From Lacinutrix neustonica (lineage in GTDB: Bacteria > Bacteroidota > Bacteroidia > Flavobacteriales > Flavobacteriaceae), in NCBI RefSeq assembly GCF_026625145.1, contig NZ_CP113088.1, forward strand, positions 1,467,501 to 1,531,500: 64,000 nt of DNA. Direction: 5' to 3'. Positions 11,766-21,253 of this stretch are shown piece by piece. Both the position numbers and the translations under genes were made by a program. Below the pieces are notes generated by a model. That model searched no databases and was not told where the DNA came from. It saw nothing but the letters and a program-made list of their open reading frames with translations. Numbering within the stretch: the stretch's first letter is position 1; every line of letters starts with the position of its first letter.

Positions 11766-12771
11766 ATGAATACTTTAATTGGTAAGTATATTTCAAAATT
11801 TCTATTACTATTTGTGGCTGCCGCTACATTTTCATGTTCAAGTGATAATAGCGAAGACAAATTCTTACCACCGAAACCCTAGACTTAACTTTCGATTTAA
11901 AAACCAATCAAGATCAAATGGGTGACTTTGCCTGTAAAACTATGATTGAGTTTAATGGTAAAGTCTCGGGCTATTGGTGGTGATGACAGCTATACTATAG
12001 GAAATAATTATTCAAGCTCTGTCCGGAACAGTGACGATGGTGTGGCGTGGGCTTCAGTTGCTAGTAATTTAACTGGAGAACGCTGTGGCCATACTTTAAC
12101 TGTATTTAATGGTAAACTTTGGCTTATAGGTGGTGAGAATACTGCAGGTGATTGGTATGGCGATATCTCGGTGGACAACAGATGGATCTAACTGGACCAA
12201 CACTTTTGTAACGGCACCTTTTGGAGAAATCACCTATCATCAAACTCCGGCTTTTAATAGCAAAATGTATGTTATCGCAAGTTCATTAGCTACTGGAAAC
12301 ACTTTTGTACAATCCACAACGGATGGCAATACCTGGATTGAAGAAACCAATAATGCCTTTTACGGCCGTGTTAATCAAGGTGGATTTGTTTTTGATAATA
12401 CTATGTATGTTTTAGGTGGTGAGACTATTGCTGGAGAAAAACTTAATGAAATATGGAAAAGCACCAATGGAAGTAATTGGTCTTTGGTTCCACAAAACCT
12501 TTCTATTTTTCCAGGTTTGAATTGGCACACTGCAACCGTTTATAACAATAAAGTGTGGGTTGTTGGCGGTCGCACTGCTACTTCTGTTTACACAAATTCT
12601 ATTTATACCTCGTCAAATCTTGAAGACTGGATACATTATGATGGCACAAACCCCTTAAATCCCATAACAAAACATGCCACATTATCCTATGATGATGCTC
12701 TTTGGGTTTTTGGAGGTTATATCTCAAGTGGAACTGCTACAGGAAAAATATGGCGTGTTACAGAAGATTAA
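11766..12771 (+). CDS. Kelch-like beta-propeller lipoprotein
   Basis: 334 residues after frame correction. A lipoprotein signal with lipobox TFSCSSDN is followed by five or so Kelch-type repeats. Each repeat has a hydrophobic strand, a Gly-Gly pair and a Trp: AIGGDDSY, LWLIGGENTAGDWYGDI, MYVLGGETIAGEKLNEIW, VWVVGGRTATSVYTNSIY, LWVFGGYISSGTATGKIW. Such propellers usually bind proteins or sugars at the cell surface. Breaks at 11871-11873 (CCG for CCGG), 11965-11969 and 12167-12171 (CTCGG for CCGG) split the gene; correcting them restores one frame. It is divergent from the sigma gene and begins the + strand part of the locus. Confidence 0.75.
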
Positions 12772-12772
12772 T

Positions 12773-12801
12773 GTTAACCTTTTCATTTTAAAAAACATTA
12801 A
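12773..12801 (+). promoter_or_regulatory. locus promoter motif before the 12.8-15.7 kb operon
   Basis: GTTAACCTTT (12773-12782) and ATTAA (12797-12801) are spaced by 14 bases and lie 25 bases before the ATG at 12827. It begins two bases after the upstream stop codon, arguing that a new transcription unit starts here. Confidence 0.65.
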
Positions 12802-12826
12802 GTAGAAACAACTAAAAATTCTTAAT

Positions 12827-13236
12827 ATGAATGCTTTAAAACAAAATCAAGAATTCCGAGAAAACAATTAGAAGTTTTATTAATAAGACCATAAAGATTT
12901 CACTTCTAGTATGTGCTCTCTCAATTTCAACCGTCTCTCCTGCTCAAACAAAAACTACGGATTCGTCTAAAGTGTCAAAAGACAACTTTCTAGATATGGG
13001 AGCCGAAATTTTAACACAAACGTTTGGAACAAACTTAGGTGGTAATGCCACTGGAGAGAAAACTGGTTTTCTTGAAATGCTGAATAAAACGGATTTAACA
13101 GAAGAACAGAAAACAGAATATAGAATATAGAAATCAATATTACTTACAAGCTAAAGAGTTGACACAAAAACAAAAAGACTCTTTAGGTAAAGCCATTGAG
13201 AAAAAAATTCTCGAAGCTGAAAGAGCAGACGATTAA
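12827..13236 (+). CDS. small exported protein, unknown function (contains a 7-bp duplication)
   Basis: About 133 residues when corrected. It has an N-terminal hydrophobic signal (about 21-38, ending SPAQ), then a helical, charged body ending KKILEAERADD. Two breaks are seen. CCGAG at 12856-12860 should be CCGG. Near 13120-13135 the unit ATATAGA occurs twice in tandem; removing one copy gives EYRNQYYLQAKELTQ in frame. The second break is unrelated to CCGG. First gene of a run of four with short spacing. No family recognised. Confidence 0.6.
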
Positions 13237-13256
13237 TCAATTAAAAACAATATAAA

Positions 13257-14090
13257 ATGAGACATTTAAAGACTATAGCACTCATCTTAACTCTATGTTT
13301 TGCTACACAAGCCGATGCACAAATTTTTAAAAAACTAGGCAAAAAAATCAGTAAAGTAACTGAAAAGACCTTTGAAAAAAAAGCAGAACAAAAAACAGAA
13401 AAAGAAACCAATAAGGCATTCGATTCTACTTTTAATAATGGGAGCAAAAACAATAAGACTAAAAATGGAAAACAGAAAAATTCATCATTTGGCATGTCTA
13501 ATGTAGCCCCGGCGGACACCTATAAGTTTAGCCATAAATATACCATGCAAATTGATGATGGCAAAAGCAAAACAGATCTTGACTATTTTTTAACCAATCA
13601 AGGAGAATATTTAGGGTTTATGATGCCAGATGATAGACAGAAGCTATTTACAGTTATAGATATGCCAAGGAGTACATTATATATGCTTATGGAAAATAAA
13701 GGCGACAAAACACAAATGGCTATGGATATGAAATTTGACGATGTTGCAAACGATGCATTTATAGAATCTGATTATTCAATAACACCAACTGGAAGAACTA
13801 AAACTATGCTTGGGTATTTAGCTAATGAATACGCTGTAAAAGGCAAGGATATGCATGGTACCATTTGGGTAACTAATGAAGCTAATGTAACATTTACTAA
13901 ACTTTATGCAAAAACAAAAGTAAAAAAGGGTTTAGACCAGATGTGGCTAAAGATGATAGATGGCCTACCATTAGAAATGAATATTACCGATACTTCTAAA
14001 CGAAAAGCAAAAAACATGACCATGCGTTGTATTGCATTAGAAAAAACAAGTTTTTCTATAGATACATCAGATTATAAAAAGATAATGTAA
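13257..14090 (+). CDS. exported DUF4412-like protein
   Basis: 277 residues, intact. A signal peptide ends at TQADAQ (about 22). A strongly basic Lys-rich stretch (about 25-80) is followed by a beta-rich domain that resembles DUF4412, with strands carrying KTDLDYFLTNQGEYLGFM, VIDMPRSTLYMLM and GYLANEYAVKG. DUF4412 proteins are exported and of unknown role. The TAATG junction overlaps the next gene by one base, so the two are coupled. The family call is from memory of the pattern. Confidence 0.6.
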   Translation: MRHLKTIALILTLCFATQADAQIFKKLGKKISKVTEKTFEKKAEQKTEKETNKAFDSTFNNGSKNNKTKNGKQKNSSFGMSNVAPADTYKFSHKYTMQIDDGKSKTDLDYFLTNQGEYLGFMMPDDRQKLFTVIDMPRSTLYMLMENKGDKTQMAMDMKFDDVANDAFIESDYSITPTGRTKTMLGYLANEYAVKGKDMHGTIWVTNEANVTFTKLYAKTKVKKGLDQMWLKMIDGLPLEMNITDTSKRKAKNMTMRCIALEKTSFSIDTSDYKKIM

Positions 14091-14678
14091 TGAAAGCACT
14101 TCTAATCATTTTCGGATTACTGTTTCTTTATTCATGTAATAAAGAAACTGCAACAGATTCAAAAACTACGCCTGAACGTTCTGTCTCATCTCTAAGCGCT
14201 TCGGCTAAAGACTCTAAAAACGGCACTTACTTATGCAAAATAAATGGTGAAGATTGGTATTACACCAAAGCTTCAGGGCTTGTTTACAAGGATAAAAAAA
14301 CAGGAATACAAATGGCAACAATCACTTTTAAAAAAAAATGACAAAAGGAAGTGAACATTTACAGCTAGAGTATGATGTGCAAAACAATACACTTAACAGA
14401 GTATTGGTAAACATAAAAAGACTTAATAAAGAAGAGAAGGCAATTACCGCATTTTACAATGCGACGAAAGAAACAATTACAAAAAATCCAAAAACATTAT
14501 TATCCGGAAGTATAGATATATCTAATGGTACAATAGCTTCGGCACTGCTAATTTTAAAGTGGAAAACAGTTATGAGAAAAAAATATTAAAAAATCCAGAG
14601 GACTTTTTAATTCATATTTCAGATCTACAGTTTACTGGTATTGACTATTCAGATTTAAATAAAACATTTGGAAACTAA
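14090..14678 (+). CDS. lipoprotein, unknown function
   Basis: About 196 residues after correction. A lipoprotein signal with lipobox LLFLYSC is followed by a Ser/Lys-rich linker and a small beta-rich domain (GTYLCKINGEDWYY near the start). Two breaks: the A-run at 14330-14338 seems one A short, and TTCGG at 14538-14542 should be TTCCGG, which joins SNGTIAS to GTANFKVENSYEKK. It overlaps the upstream gene (TAATG) and lies 10 bases before the next, so it sits inside the four-gene operon. Confidence 0.6.
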
Positions 14679-14688
14679 TTTTAAAAAA

Positions 14689-15747
14689 ATGAAAACACTC
14701 TATAAAACCATACTACTATTAATTATTTCTATTTCTATTTTTAATTGCAGTAAAGACGACGATAGTTCTAACCAGACTTTAAACCCATTACTTGGACAAT
14801 GGGAAATTACCTCAGGTGATTTTATATATGGTAGTGATAAGTATATCTATTTCAATACAGATAACACAGCCAATATTTTAAGACAAACCAACGATAATTT
14901 TAAAGGGATTTATAGTCCTAATTATAGTATTTCAAATGGTGAAGTTACTATTGATGGTACAGGTGGGCAAGGAAGTCCAGGTCTCTTTAATTATGTACTT
15001 GATGGCAATACGCTAACACTATCCAGTAGTACTTCAACTAAAACACTTCAAAAAATTGATAACGGACAAAATAGCTCTGATTGGGTTGAAACGCTAAATA
15101 TTCTTTCTCAAGGTAATGCGCCCTGGGAAGGAGATGTAGATATCGCTTTCACCTATGATAAAACAGCAATTGTATATGGCAAAACAAATGCCTCTGACCA
15201 TATAGGATTAATTAATCCTGAAACTTTTGAGGAAATTGGACAAATAGCAACTACTAACAGTGCTCGTGCTGTAGAAATTGAAAAGTATGATGGTTCTTTA
15301 CGATATGTATTTCAAAGTAATAATGGATCTGATAACTTCCATGCTTATTACAACAGTAATAACAATTTAGCTTTCGACTCCCTTGAAACTGGTGCATGGA
15401 TAAAAGGTCCGGCATCTCAAGACGCAGATAAAATTTGGGTTGCTAGTAGTAATGAATCCAGCTTGTATTTATATAATTATGTATTGTCCCCACATCTTAT
15501 TGAGCACACTATAGCTCTAGAGATTCAACCCGAAGGTTTGGACTATCAAAATGGACATCTATATGTCTGTGATGGGCAATTTGTACACAAATGCCAAATT
15601 GCTCCTAATTTTCAGGTAGTTTCAAGTTATAGGGTACAAGATACCACTATTAGTGGCATCGCTTTCGACGGCATCAACTTTTGGGTGAGTGGTTACAATT
15701 ATAGTAATAGTAACCATGTGATCGTAAAAACTAACCTCACACTATAA
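14689..15747 (+). CDS. lipoprotein with lipocalin-like N-domain and propeller-like C-domain
   Basis: 352 residues from the ATG at 14689, which gives the best signal peptide and lipobox (SIFNCSKDDD). Residues about 30-110 contain LLGQWEITSGDFI and FNTDNTANIL, as in lipocalin-like domains of Bacteroidota lipoproteins. The rest has repeated strand patterns (HIGLINPETFEEIGQI, GLDYQNGHLYVCDG, GIAFDGINFWVSGYN) like a beta propeller. The frame is intact. Last gene of the operon that starts at 12827. Ligand unknown. Confidence 0.6.
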   Translation: MKTLYKTILLLIISISIFNCSKDDDSSNQTLNPLLGQWEITSGDFIYGSDKYIYFNTDNTANILRQTNDNFKGIYSPNYSISNGEVTIDGTGGQGSPGLFNYVLDGNTLTLSSSTSTKTLQKIDNGQNSSDWVETLNILSQGNAPWEGDVDIAFTYDKTAIVYGKTNASDHIGLINPETFEEIGQIATTNSARAVEIEKYDGSLRYVFQSNNGSDNFHAYYNSNNNLAFDSLETGAWIKGPASQDADKIWVASSNESSLYLYNYVLSPHLIEHTIALEIQPEGLDYQNGHLYVCDGQFVHKCQIAPNFQVVSSYRVQDTTISGIAFDGINFWVSGYNYSNSNHVIVKTNLTL

Positions 15748-15762
15748 TTTTTTTAAACATAT

Positions 15763-15790
15763 GTTAACCTTTATATAAGAGAACCATTAA
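15763..15790 (+). promoter_or_regulatory. locus promoter motif before the outer-membrane protein gene
   Basis: GTTAACCTTT (15763-15772), 13-base spacer, ATTAA (15786-15790), 31 bases before the ATG at 15822. One of the cleanest copies. Confidence 0.7.
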
Positions 15791-15821
15791 AGCATTATAA
15801 AAACTATTAAACCAAATAATT

Positions 15822-16418
15822 ATGACACATTTAAAATCAATGTTAACTTTAGTAATCACTGTAATTACTTTTTCAACTTTTGCTCAAGATGGCTTTACAC
15901 CAAGAGCACAAGGCAACTTTTTAGCCAATGGTAGTATTGGTATTATTTCTACCAGCGAAAAAGCAAAATTCGAAGGCACTACGAGTGATGTAGGGAGTAC
16001 TTTTCAAATTACAGCAACACCAAAAGTTGGTTATTTTATTACTGATAATATTGTTGCAGGATTAGAAATCGAGGTAAGAACCAGTACTACTAAATTTGAA
16101 GGTATTGACGAAAAGGTCACCTCAGATGGAATAGCAGTAGGTCCATTTGCCGGATATATGTTTGACAATGGCTTATTTGCAGAAGCTACCGTAGGTTTTG
16201 GCTCAAATAAAACCAGTACTATTATAGGAGATATTGAATCCAGTGTTTTTGCCATTCGTGGTACGGCTGGATATGCCTTTTTCTTTGGAGATCATATTTC
16301 TGTTGAACCTGCTATTAACTACACAAATCAAAGTCAAAAACCTAAAGGAGGTGATGGTGATAACAAAACCATTTTAAATACCATCTTTTTTAGTGCAGGT
16401 TTTACAGCTTACTTCTAA
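15822..16418 (+). CDS. small outer-membrane beta-barrel protein
   Basis: 198 residues with a signal peptide (ending STFAQ, about 22) and alternating strands typical of an eight-stranded OmpX/OMP_b-brl barrel: FQITATPKVGYFITDNIVAGLEIEV, AVGPFAGYMFDNGLFAEATVGFG, FFGDHISVEPAINYTN. It ends FSAGFTAYF with a terminal Phe, the usual barrel-assembly signal. It is followed after 26 bases by a lipoprotein gene. Strong promoter motif upstream; probably a surface component of the sigma-controlled locus. Confidence 0.8.
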   Translation: MTHLKSMLTLVITVITFSTFAQDGFTPRAQGNFLANGSIGIISTSEKAKFEGTTSDVGSTFQITATPKVGYFITDNIVAGLEIEVRTSTTKFEGIDEKVTSDGIAVGPFAGYMFDNGLFAEATVGFGSNKTSTIIGDIESSVFAIRGTAGYAFFFGDHISVEPAINYTNQSQKPKGGDGDNKTILNTIFFSAGFTAYF

Positions 16419-16444
16419 AAGAAATTTTCAAAATACTATTAGTT

Positions 16445-17011
16445 ATGAAACATCCAACAATTAAAAAAGGTCGTTTAATCAGGACTACTGATTTAAAAAG
16501 AACGTTCAATCTACTATTTCTATTTGCGTTAAGTATTGTTTCATTATCCTGTGGCCCTTCAGAAGATGATTCGCCGGAACCAACACCAATAATAGATTTA
16601 CAGGCAGATGACGTCGTATTTATGATAACACCAACATCATCAATTGCATTTGACGGTACTGCAACCATTACTGGTCGTGTAAAAAATATGGCAGACAACT
16701 TTATATCCGTTGAAGGCCAACAAGTCATACTCTTGTATGAAAGATCTCTAGGTACACCAACAGACCAGCCAGGAACTGAAATTGGTAGAGTAGAATTCAC
16801 AACCCTTCGCACCGGTGAAACAATGCAAGTCTCCTATACACGTCCATGGAATTCAGCGTCTCCGGCAGAAGGAGAATTTCCACCGGAATACATTTTAAGA
16901 CTAAGCCTAGATCCAGACATTCAAATAGATGGAAATGTTCATAACAACGATAACAATTCGGAAAACAATGAACTCATTGTCAGCGGTAAAGCTATTAACC
17001 AACTATTCTAA
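16445..17011 (+). CDS. lipoprotein with an Ig/CARDB-like domain
   Basis: 188 residues. An unusually long basic N-terminus (about 20 residues) precedes a hydrophobic segment and lipobox SLSCGPSEDD. The first Met may be too far upstream, but no better in-frame Met is close to the hydrophobic core. The body (about 55-185) is beta-rich with IAFDGTATITGRVKN and GQQVILLYERSLG, as in CARDB or Ig-like adhesion modules. Co-directional with the barrel gene, and followed by a terminator-like hairpin. Confidence 0.55.
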   Translation: MKHPTIKKGRLIRTTDLKRTFNLLFLFALSIVSLSCGPSEDDSPEPTPIIDLQADDVVFMITPTSSIAFDGTATITGRVKNMADNFISVEGQQVILLYERSLGTPTDQPGTEIGRVEFTTLRTGETMQVSYTRPWNSASPAEGEFPPEYILRLSLDPDIQIDGNVHNNDNNSENNELIVSGKAINQLF

Positions 17012-17106
17012 TTAAAACTTAAGTTAGTCTAAAATATCATTTCTCAAATAAAATAATAATCCCCTGTACTTCTCTAATTAAGTTTTTTCATTTTTAGTTA
17101 GTTGTT

Positions 17107-17141
17107 GAAAAGTCGGAGTTTAAAAAATTTCGGCTTTTTTT
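17107..17141 (+). terminator. terminator after the 15.8-17.0 kb operon
   Basis: AAAAGTCG pairs with CGGCTTTT (8 bp, one G-U) around a 15-base AT-rich loop, followed by a run of T. It lies between the lipoprotein gene and the next promoter motif, matching the end of one transcription unit. Confidence 0.65.
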
Positions 17142-17151
17142 ATTCGTAAAT

Positions 17152-17180
17152 GTTAACCTTTCCAATTTAAGAACTATTAA
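17152..17180 (+). promoter_or_regulatory. locus promoter motif before the amidase operon
   Basis: GTTAACCTTT (17152-17161), 14-base spacer, ATTAA (17176-17180), 35 bases before the ATG at 17216. It comes directly after a terminator, so it should drive the five-gene run up to 22916. Confidence 0.7.
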
Positions 17181-17215
17181 TTAAAAAACAGCATTCAATT
17201 GTAACACCTAGAAAA

Positions 17216-17887
17216 ATGAAAAATTTACTTCAAGTGGCCATCAATGAGTTTGGCATAAAAGAAATTAAGGGACCTCGCCACAACCAACGTATTATTAAAT
17301 ATGCTCAAGATTCGAAATTCACATGGATTAATGATGATGAAACGGCATGGTGTAGTACGTTCATGAACTGGGTCGCAATCCAAGCTGGGTTACAACATTC
17401 AAAATCGGCTTCTGCCCGATCGTGGCTAAATGTGGGATTCGAAACACAAAACCCGGAGCCTGGCGATGTTGTTGTCTTTTGGAGAGACAGTATCAATTCT
17501 CAATTTGGTCATGTTGGTATTTATTTAGGTTATGCTAAAGATCAATCTAGAATTTACGTCTTAGGTGGTAATCAGGGAGATGCTGTATCAATTTCTGCAT
17601 ATCCTGCTGCACGATTACTCTCTTTTAGAAGGTTGACCAACACAACCGCAGTGCGTTTACCTGCTTCCACTTTAGAAAAAGGCTCTAGAGGATCTCATGT
17701 TGTTGCCATTCAAAATGCGCTTAAAGTTACGGGGTATAACCCGGGGACTTCTGACGGTATTTTTGGAATAAAAACACAACAAGCCTTAGAACGCTTACAA
17801 TCGACATCACCCCATATAAAAAATACAGGCATTTATAATAGTGAAACTAAAAAACTAATGGAAAGCCTATTAGCAAATAAAGCATAA
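17216..17887 (+). CDS. NlpC/P60-CHAP-like peptidoglycan amidase with C-terminal PG-binding domain
   Basis: 223 residues. Residues about 5-140 match the TIGR02594-type amidase fold: the catalytic Cys is in TAWCSTFMNW (about 46), followed by ARSWL, PGDVVVFWRD, the catalytic His in FGHVGIYLG (about 99), and VLGGNQGDAVSI. Residues about 150-220 form a PG_binding_1 domain (LEKGSRGSHVVAIQNAL and DGIFGIKTQQALERLQ). It should cut peptide bonds in cell-wall peptides. There is no signal peptide, which is odd for a wall enzyme encoded among exported proteins; it may leave by lysis, a dedicated injection machine or another route. First gene of a five-gene run. Confidence 0.82.
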   Translation: MKNLLQVAINEFGIKEIKGPRHNQRIIKYAQDSKFTWINDDETAWCSTFMNWVAIQAGLQHSKSASARSWLNVGFETQNPEPGDVVVFWRDSINSQFGHVGIYLGYAKDQSRIYVLGGNQGDAVSISAYPAARLLSFRRLTNTTAVRLPASTLEKGSRGSHVVAIQNALKVTGYNPGTSDGIFGIKTQQALERLQSTSPHIKNTGIYNSETKKLMESLLANKA

Positions 17888-17914
17888 TCCGTAAACCATA
17901 AAAAAATAGAAATC

Positions 17915-19470
17915 ATGGCAAATCAAACAGAAGTATCAGCAGAAAGAGAAGTACTCCCGAAGTACTCATGAACTCCGTTTTAGGAAAACTCTATGACATT
18001 TTAACTAATGGCGATGAAGTTGCTCCAAAATCAGACGATAATTATCTCGCCTGGCTCTCTGTTGGCATCCCATTCCCAAAAGAAGAATTAGAATTTTTAT
18101 CTACAGGCTTTACTGGTCTTTATAGATCGCCGTAACCGGAGCCCTTAGAAGACGGTGAACAAAGAGAACTTCCTAGAGAAAAAACACCCGAAGAAATTCA
18201 ACAATTATTAGCTCAGGATGTTACGAGAAAATATATGCAAGCCGAAAATCTAGCAAGGTTAGCCGATATGATTCCTGATACAAGTGGTGTTAAAGGGGAT
18301 GTCACCATGAATGTTTGGAATCCTGAAAACACCTTATCACTAGCTTACCGACATATTTTAAAATTTAGTCAGGTTGCTAATTTCGAACCGGATGAAAAAA
18401 CCAAAAAGAAAATAGAACGTTTACGAAGTTTACTTCAAGAAAAAAAGATAAAAAAAAATATTGTTACCGAAGAGGAAGAAGAGATTTTAGAAGAAACCAT
18501 GTTGGTGAAAAAATACAACGAAAAGCTTCAAAACTACCTTAATCACGCCCTAGAGTACAATGCGCATCGTGTTAATGCCCTTGCAGCTAAAGACCCTGCT
18601 GCTGTTCATTACTGGAGCATTAATGCTTCCATTTTAAGAAGTAAAGTGATGGCGGCTAAAAACGACTGGATCACCAATGGCTTTAAAGAGGAGTATGATC
18701 AAATTGCTGCTTTTATAGCCCAAGTGGAAGGTCGAAGCATGGTTACATTAAAACAACAATACATCGATGATATGGAAAAAGCAAGACTTACTGGTCCTGC
18801 ATCCGGATCTGACTTTTACTACTCATCCTTAATCCCTGGAGGATTTGCCGAGACCGATAACGGTTGGACAAAATTTAGTTTTTCTAGTAGTGACTTTCAA
18901 TCTAACTACAAATTTCATTCCGAATCAGGAAGTGTTTCTGCACGTGCAGGCTTCTTTGGCTTTGGAGCCTCAGGAGGCGTTGGACATGAAAAACAAAAAA
19001 CAGAACGAAAAATTGATACGTCAAACTTTAGCCTAGAGTTTAAAATTTGTCAGGTTCCCATTGTGAGACCTTGGTTTAACACGAACTATTTAACAAGTAA
19101 GTATTGGCGTTTTGACAAAAATAATCCGGAATTCAAAGATAATATGGTATCAGATGGTGAAACGCCGCCTAACGGTATGATCCCAGCCTATACCACTACT
19201 GCCATATTTGTTAAAGATTTACACTTAAAATTCTCTAAAAGCAATAGTGCTTTTGTTGATGACGTAGAGAACACCTCAGCAGAGACTAGTGTTGGCTGGG
19301 GCCCTTTTAATGTGTCCGGTAAATATAAAAACAACAACCGGGAGTTAGATATCAATGCACACAGAGAAGGGCAAGGCATAAGTGTCGAAGGCATGCAACT
19401 AATTGGTTTTAAATGCCACATACTTCCTAAATCGCCTGACGCCAAACCTAATATTGAAGACTGGGTATAA
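17915..19470 (+). CDS. unknown protein sharing an RxWF...W motif with the gene at 20281
   Basis: About 518 residues after correction. No signal peptide. The first half is helical and charged (Glu/Lys-rich coiled coil about 145-190). The second half is beta-rich and Gly/Ser-rich (GSVSARAGFFGFGASGGVG), then IVRPWFNTNYLTSKYW, followed by TTTAIFVKDLHLKF. A similar arrangement recurs in the protein encoded at 20281. Two CCGG faults: CCCGA at 17956-17960 (needs CCCGGA) and a false in-frame TAA at 18133, where CCGTAA should be CCGGAA. It follows the amidase by 27 bases. I do not recognise the family. Confidence 0.6.
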
Positions 19471-19488
19471 CTAAAAAGCTTAATGATC

Positions 19489-20284
19489 ATGTCACAATTA
19501 GCCACCATTTTTGAAAAAATAAAAGAAGATTTTTTTACAAACCATGTCGAAACAGCCACGAAAGAAGACTATAGTCTTGTTTTTTCACCGTTTTCGGCAG
19601 GGTTTACAAATGATGATTTCTTATTCTTAGATTCCAACTCCGCCTCCTTATCGGGAGAATCTGCGAGAAAGTATAATGATGATTTGTATTCCTTTTCTCA
19701 AATTTCAAACACCATTCCAAGGGAAAAAAATTTCCGGGCGGTCTCTCGGAAACGAAAATGATCTATTATATAACCCGTATAAATTAATTATTGACCACCT
19801 TAAATATTTAGACCCGTAAACATTGACTATTGACATGCTTTATGAGCATCCACTATTCTTTGATGCTCTAGAGAGTGTTGACTCAGTTGAAAAACCGCTT
19901 TACTATTCTTTTTTTGAGCAAAATATCAGATTAACGAAAGCCATGACTGCTTTAAAAGAAAGCCTAACAGCATCTAACAAAACGATTATAGAATTAGAGA
20001 TAAAATTGAAAGAGGCGCATCTTTTAGCACTTCATGAAAAATGGGAAGCAGAAGGTTCTAAGCAAAACATTGAATCAGAAATTTTGGAAACGATTAAAGA
20101 TGAGTTTAACAGGTTTGTAAATAAACAAACAAAAATAAAATCTCACCTGTTATTCCCAAAAACACACCACACCGATTATTTTCCTTCCTTTTGCTCACCC
20201 AAAAAATTATATAAATCGGATGAATTAGAATGGACAAAGATTAAAATCAATACGCCGAACTTCAAAGGTTGTTTAAAAACATGA
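19489..20284 (+). CDS. unknown cytoplasmic protein with coiled coil
   Basis: About 264 residues after correction. An acidic/aromatic N-terminal half is followed by a coiled coil (about 135-195, ALKESLTASNKTIIELEIKL). Faults at 19745-19749 (CTCGG for CCGG) and a false TAA at 19817-19819 (CCGTAA for CCGGAA) are removed by restoring CCGG, giving DPETLTIDMLYEHP in frame. The stop codon overlaps the next start as ATGA, a normal coupled junction. No signal peptide and no family recognised. Confidence 0.55.
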
Positions 20285-21236
20285 ATGTTTCAGACTATCA
20301 AACTGTTTTTGGTGCCACCGAGATTTCTAAAATTGATATCGATACTATACAATTTGAGCTGCTCTTCGTGAATGTGACAAGAGACTGGTTTGATGAGTCC
20401 ATACTCCACTCTCCTTTTTGGGACATCAACTTACTAAATAAAGAGGAGATTGATATTCCAAAAATATCCAGCAAACTCATTTTTATACGAAAAGTAGATT
20501 TAAATCTGAAACCAGATTCGCAACATAACAAAGCTTTAGCAGCTAAGAACACCCCACTAAATATAGGCCCTTTTATAATGAATTTGTCTCAGTTGTACTC
20601 TAAAAATCCAGTAACGCTTTCCTCTGTTAATAAAGGACTGAATATAGACCGCAAAGTGGTTATGAATGTAGGTTCAAAATTACATGACAAGCAAAAACAA
20701 CAACCTCTAAACAAAATTATATCAAAAAAACAAAAGCAGTTTATCAACTTAGCACCCAAACTTCAAGTAAAAATTAGCACACCAAAGAACACCGTTCAAA
20801 AAGCAAAAGTGGCGCCTTTCTTTTATATGGCATCACCCATGGTAACAAATCTACATATTCCATTAGCTCTGAGTAATACCAACTGCACATTCCTATTTAA
20901 AGACAAAACTACAGAGGAGACGCTCTTTGTTAACCCGAAGCGGTTAAGATTCTTTATCAAAATAAGCCAGTATTAGTTAGCATAGGAAATACCAACAAAA
21001 GACTAACAGCCACTTTAACCAGTAAACGGGATTATACGCTGCAGGTAGCTCTTGATGACTACAGACCCGTTGTTTTTCATTTTAAAACGAGTGCTGCAAA
21101 AGCATTAACATTTGACATACCACTTGAAGGGATACCAAAACCAGCGGAAAACGATAATAGTTTCCAATTAATTGGAGTCATTGCGAAAACAATAAAACCG
21201 TTCCCTAATCCCATTAAAAAAGCAGATTACACATAA
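20281..21236 (+). CDS. unknown protein with RxWF...W domain, partner of the gene at 17915
   Basis: About 318 residues. Early in the protein FELLFVNVTRDWFDESILHS is followed by PFW and a downstream strand KLIFIRKVDLNLK. This mirrors IVRPWFNTNYLTSKYW ... TTAIFVKDLHLKF in the protein at 17915, so the two share a domain. The C-terminal 100 residues are beta-rich. A break at 20934-20938 (CCCGA for CCCGGA) hides the last ~100 residues in another frame; with one G restored the reading continues to 21236. Start at 20281 is set by the ATGA overlap. No signal peptide. Confidence 0.55.
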
Positions 21237-21253
21237 ACTAAAACATAGAAATC

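Noticed and set aside
15842..15866. GTTAACTTTA inside the barrel gene as another promoter copy
   Set aside because: It lies within the coding sequence, lacks ATTAA at 13 or 14 bases and precedes no gene start.
20281..20284. A frameshift between the genes at 19489 and 20281
   Set aside because: The junction is ATGA, a normal stop/start overlap, and there is no CCGG nearby. Two separate genes fit better.
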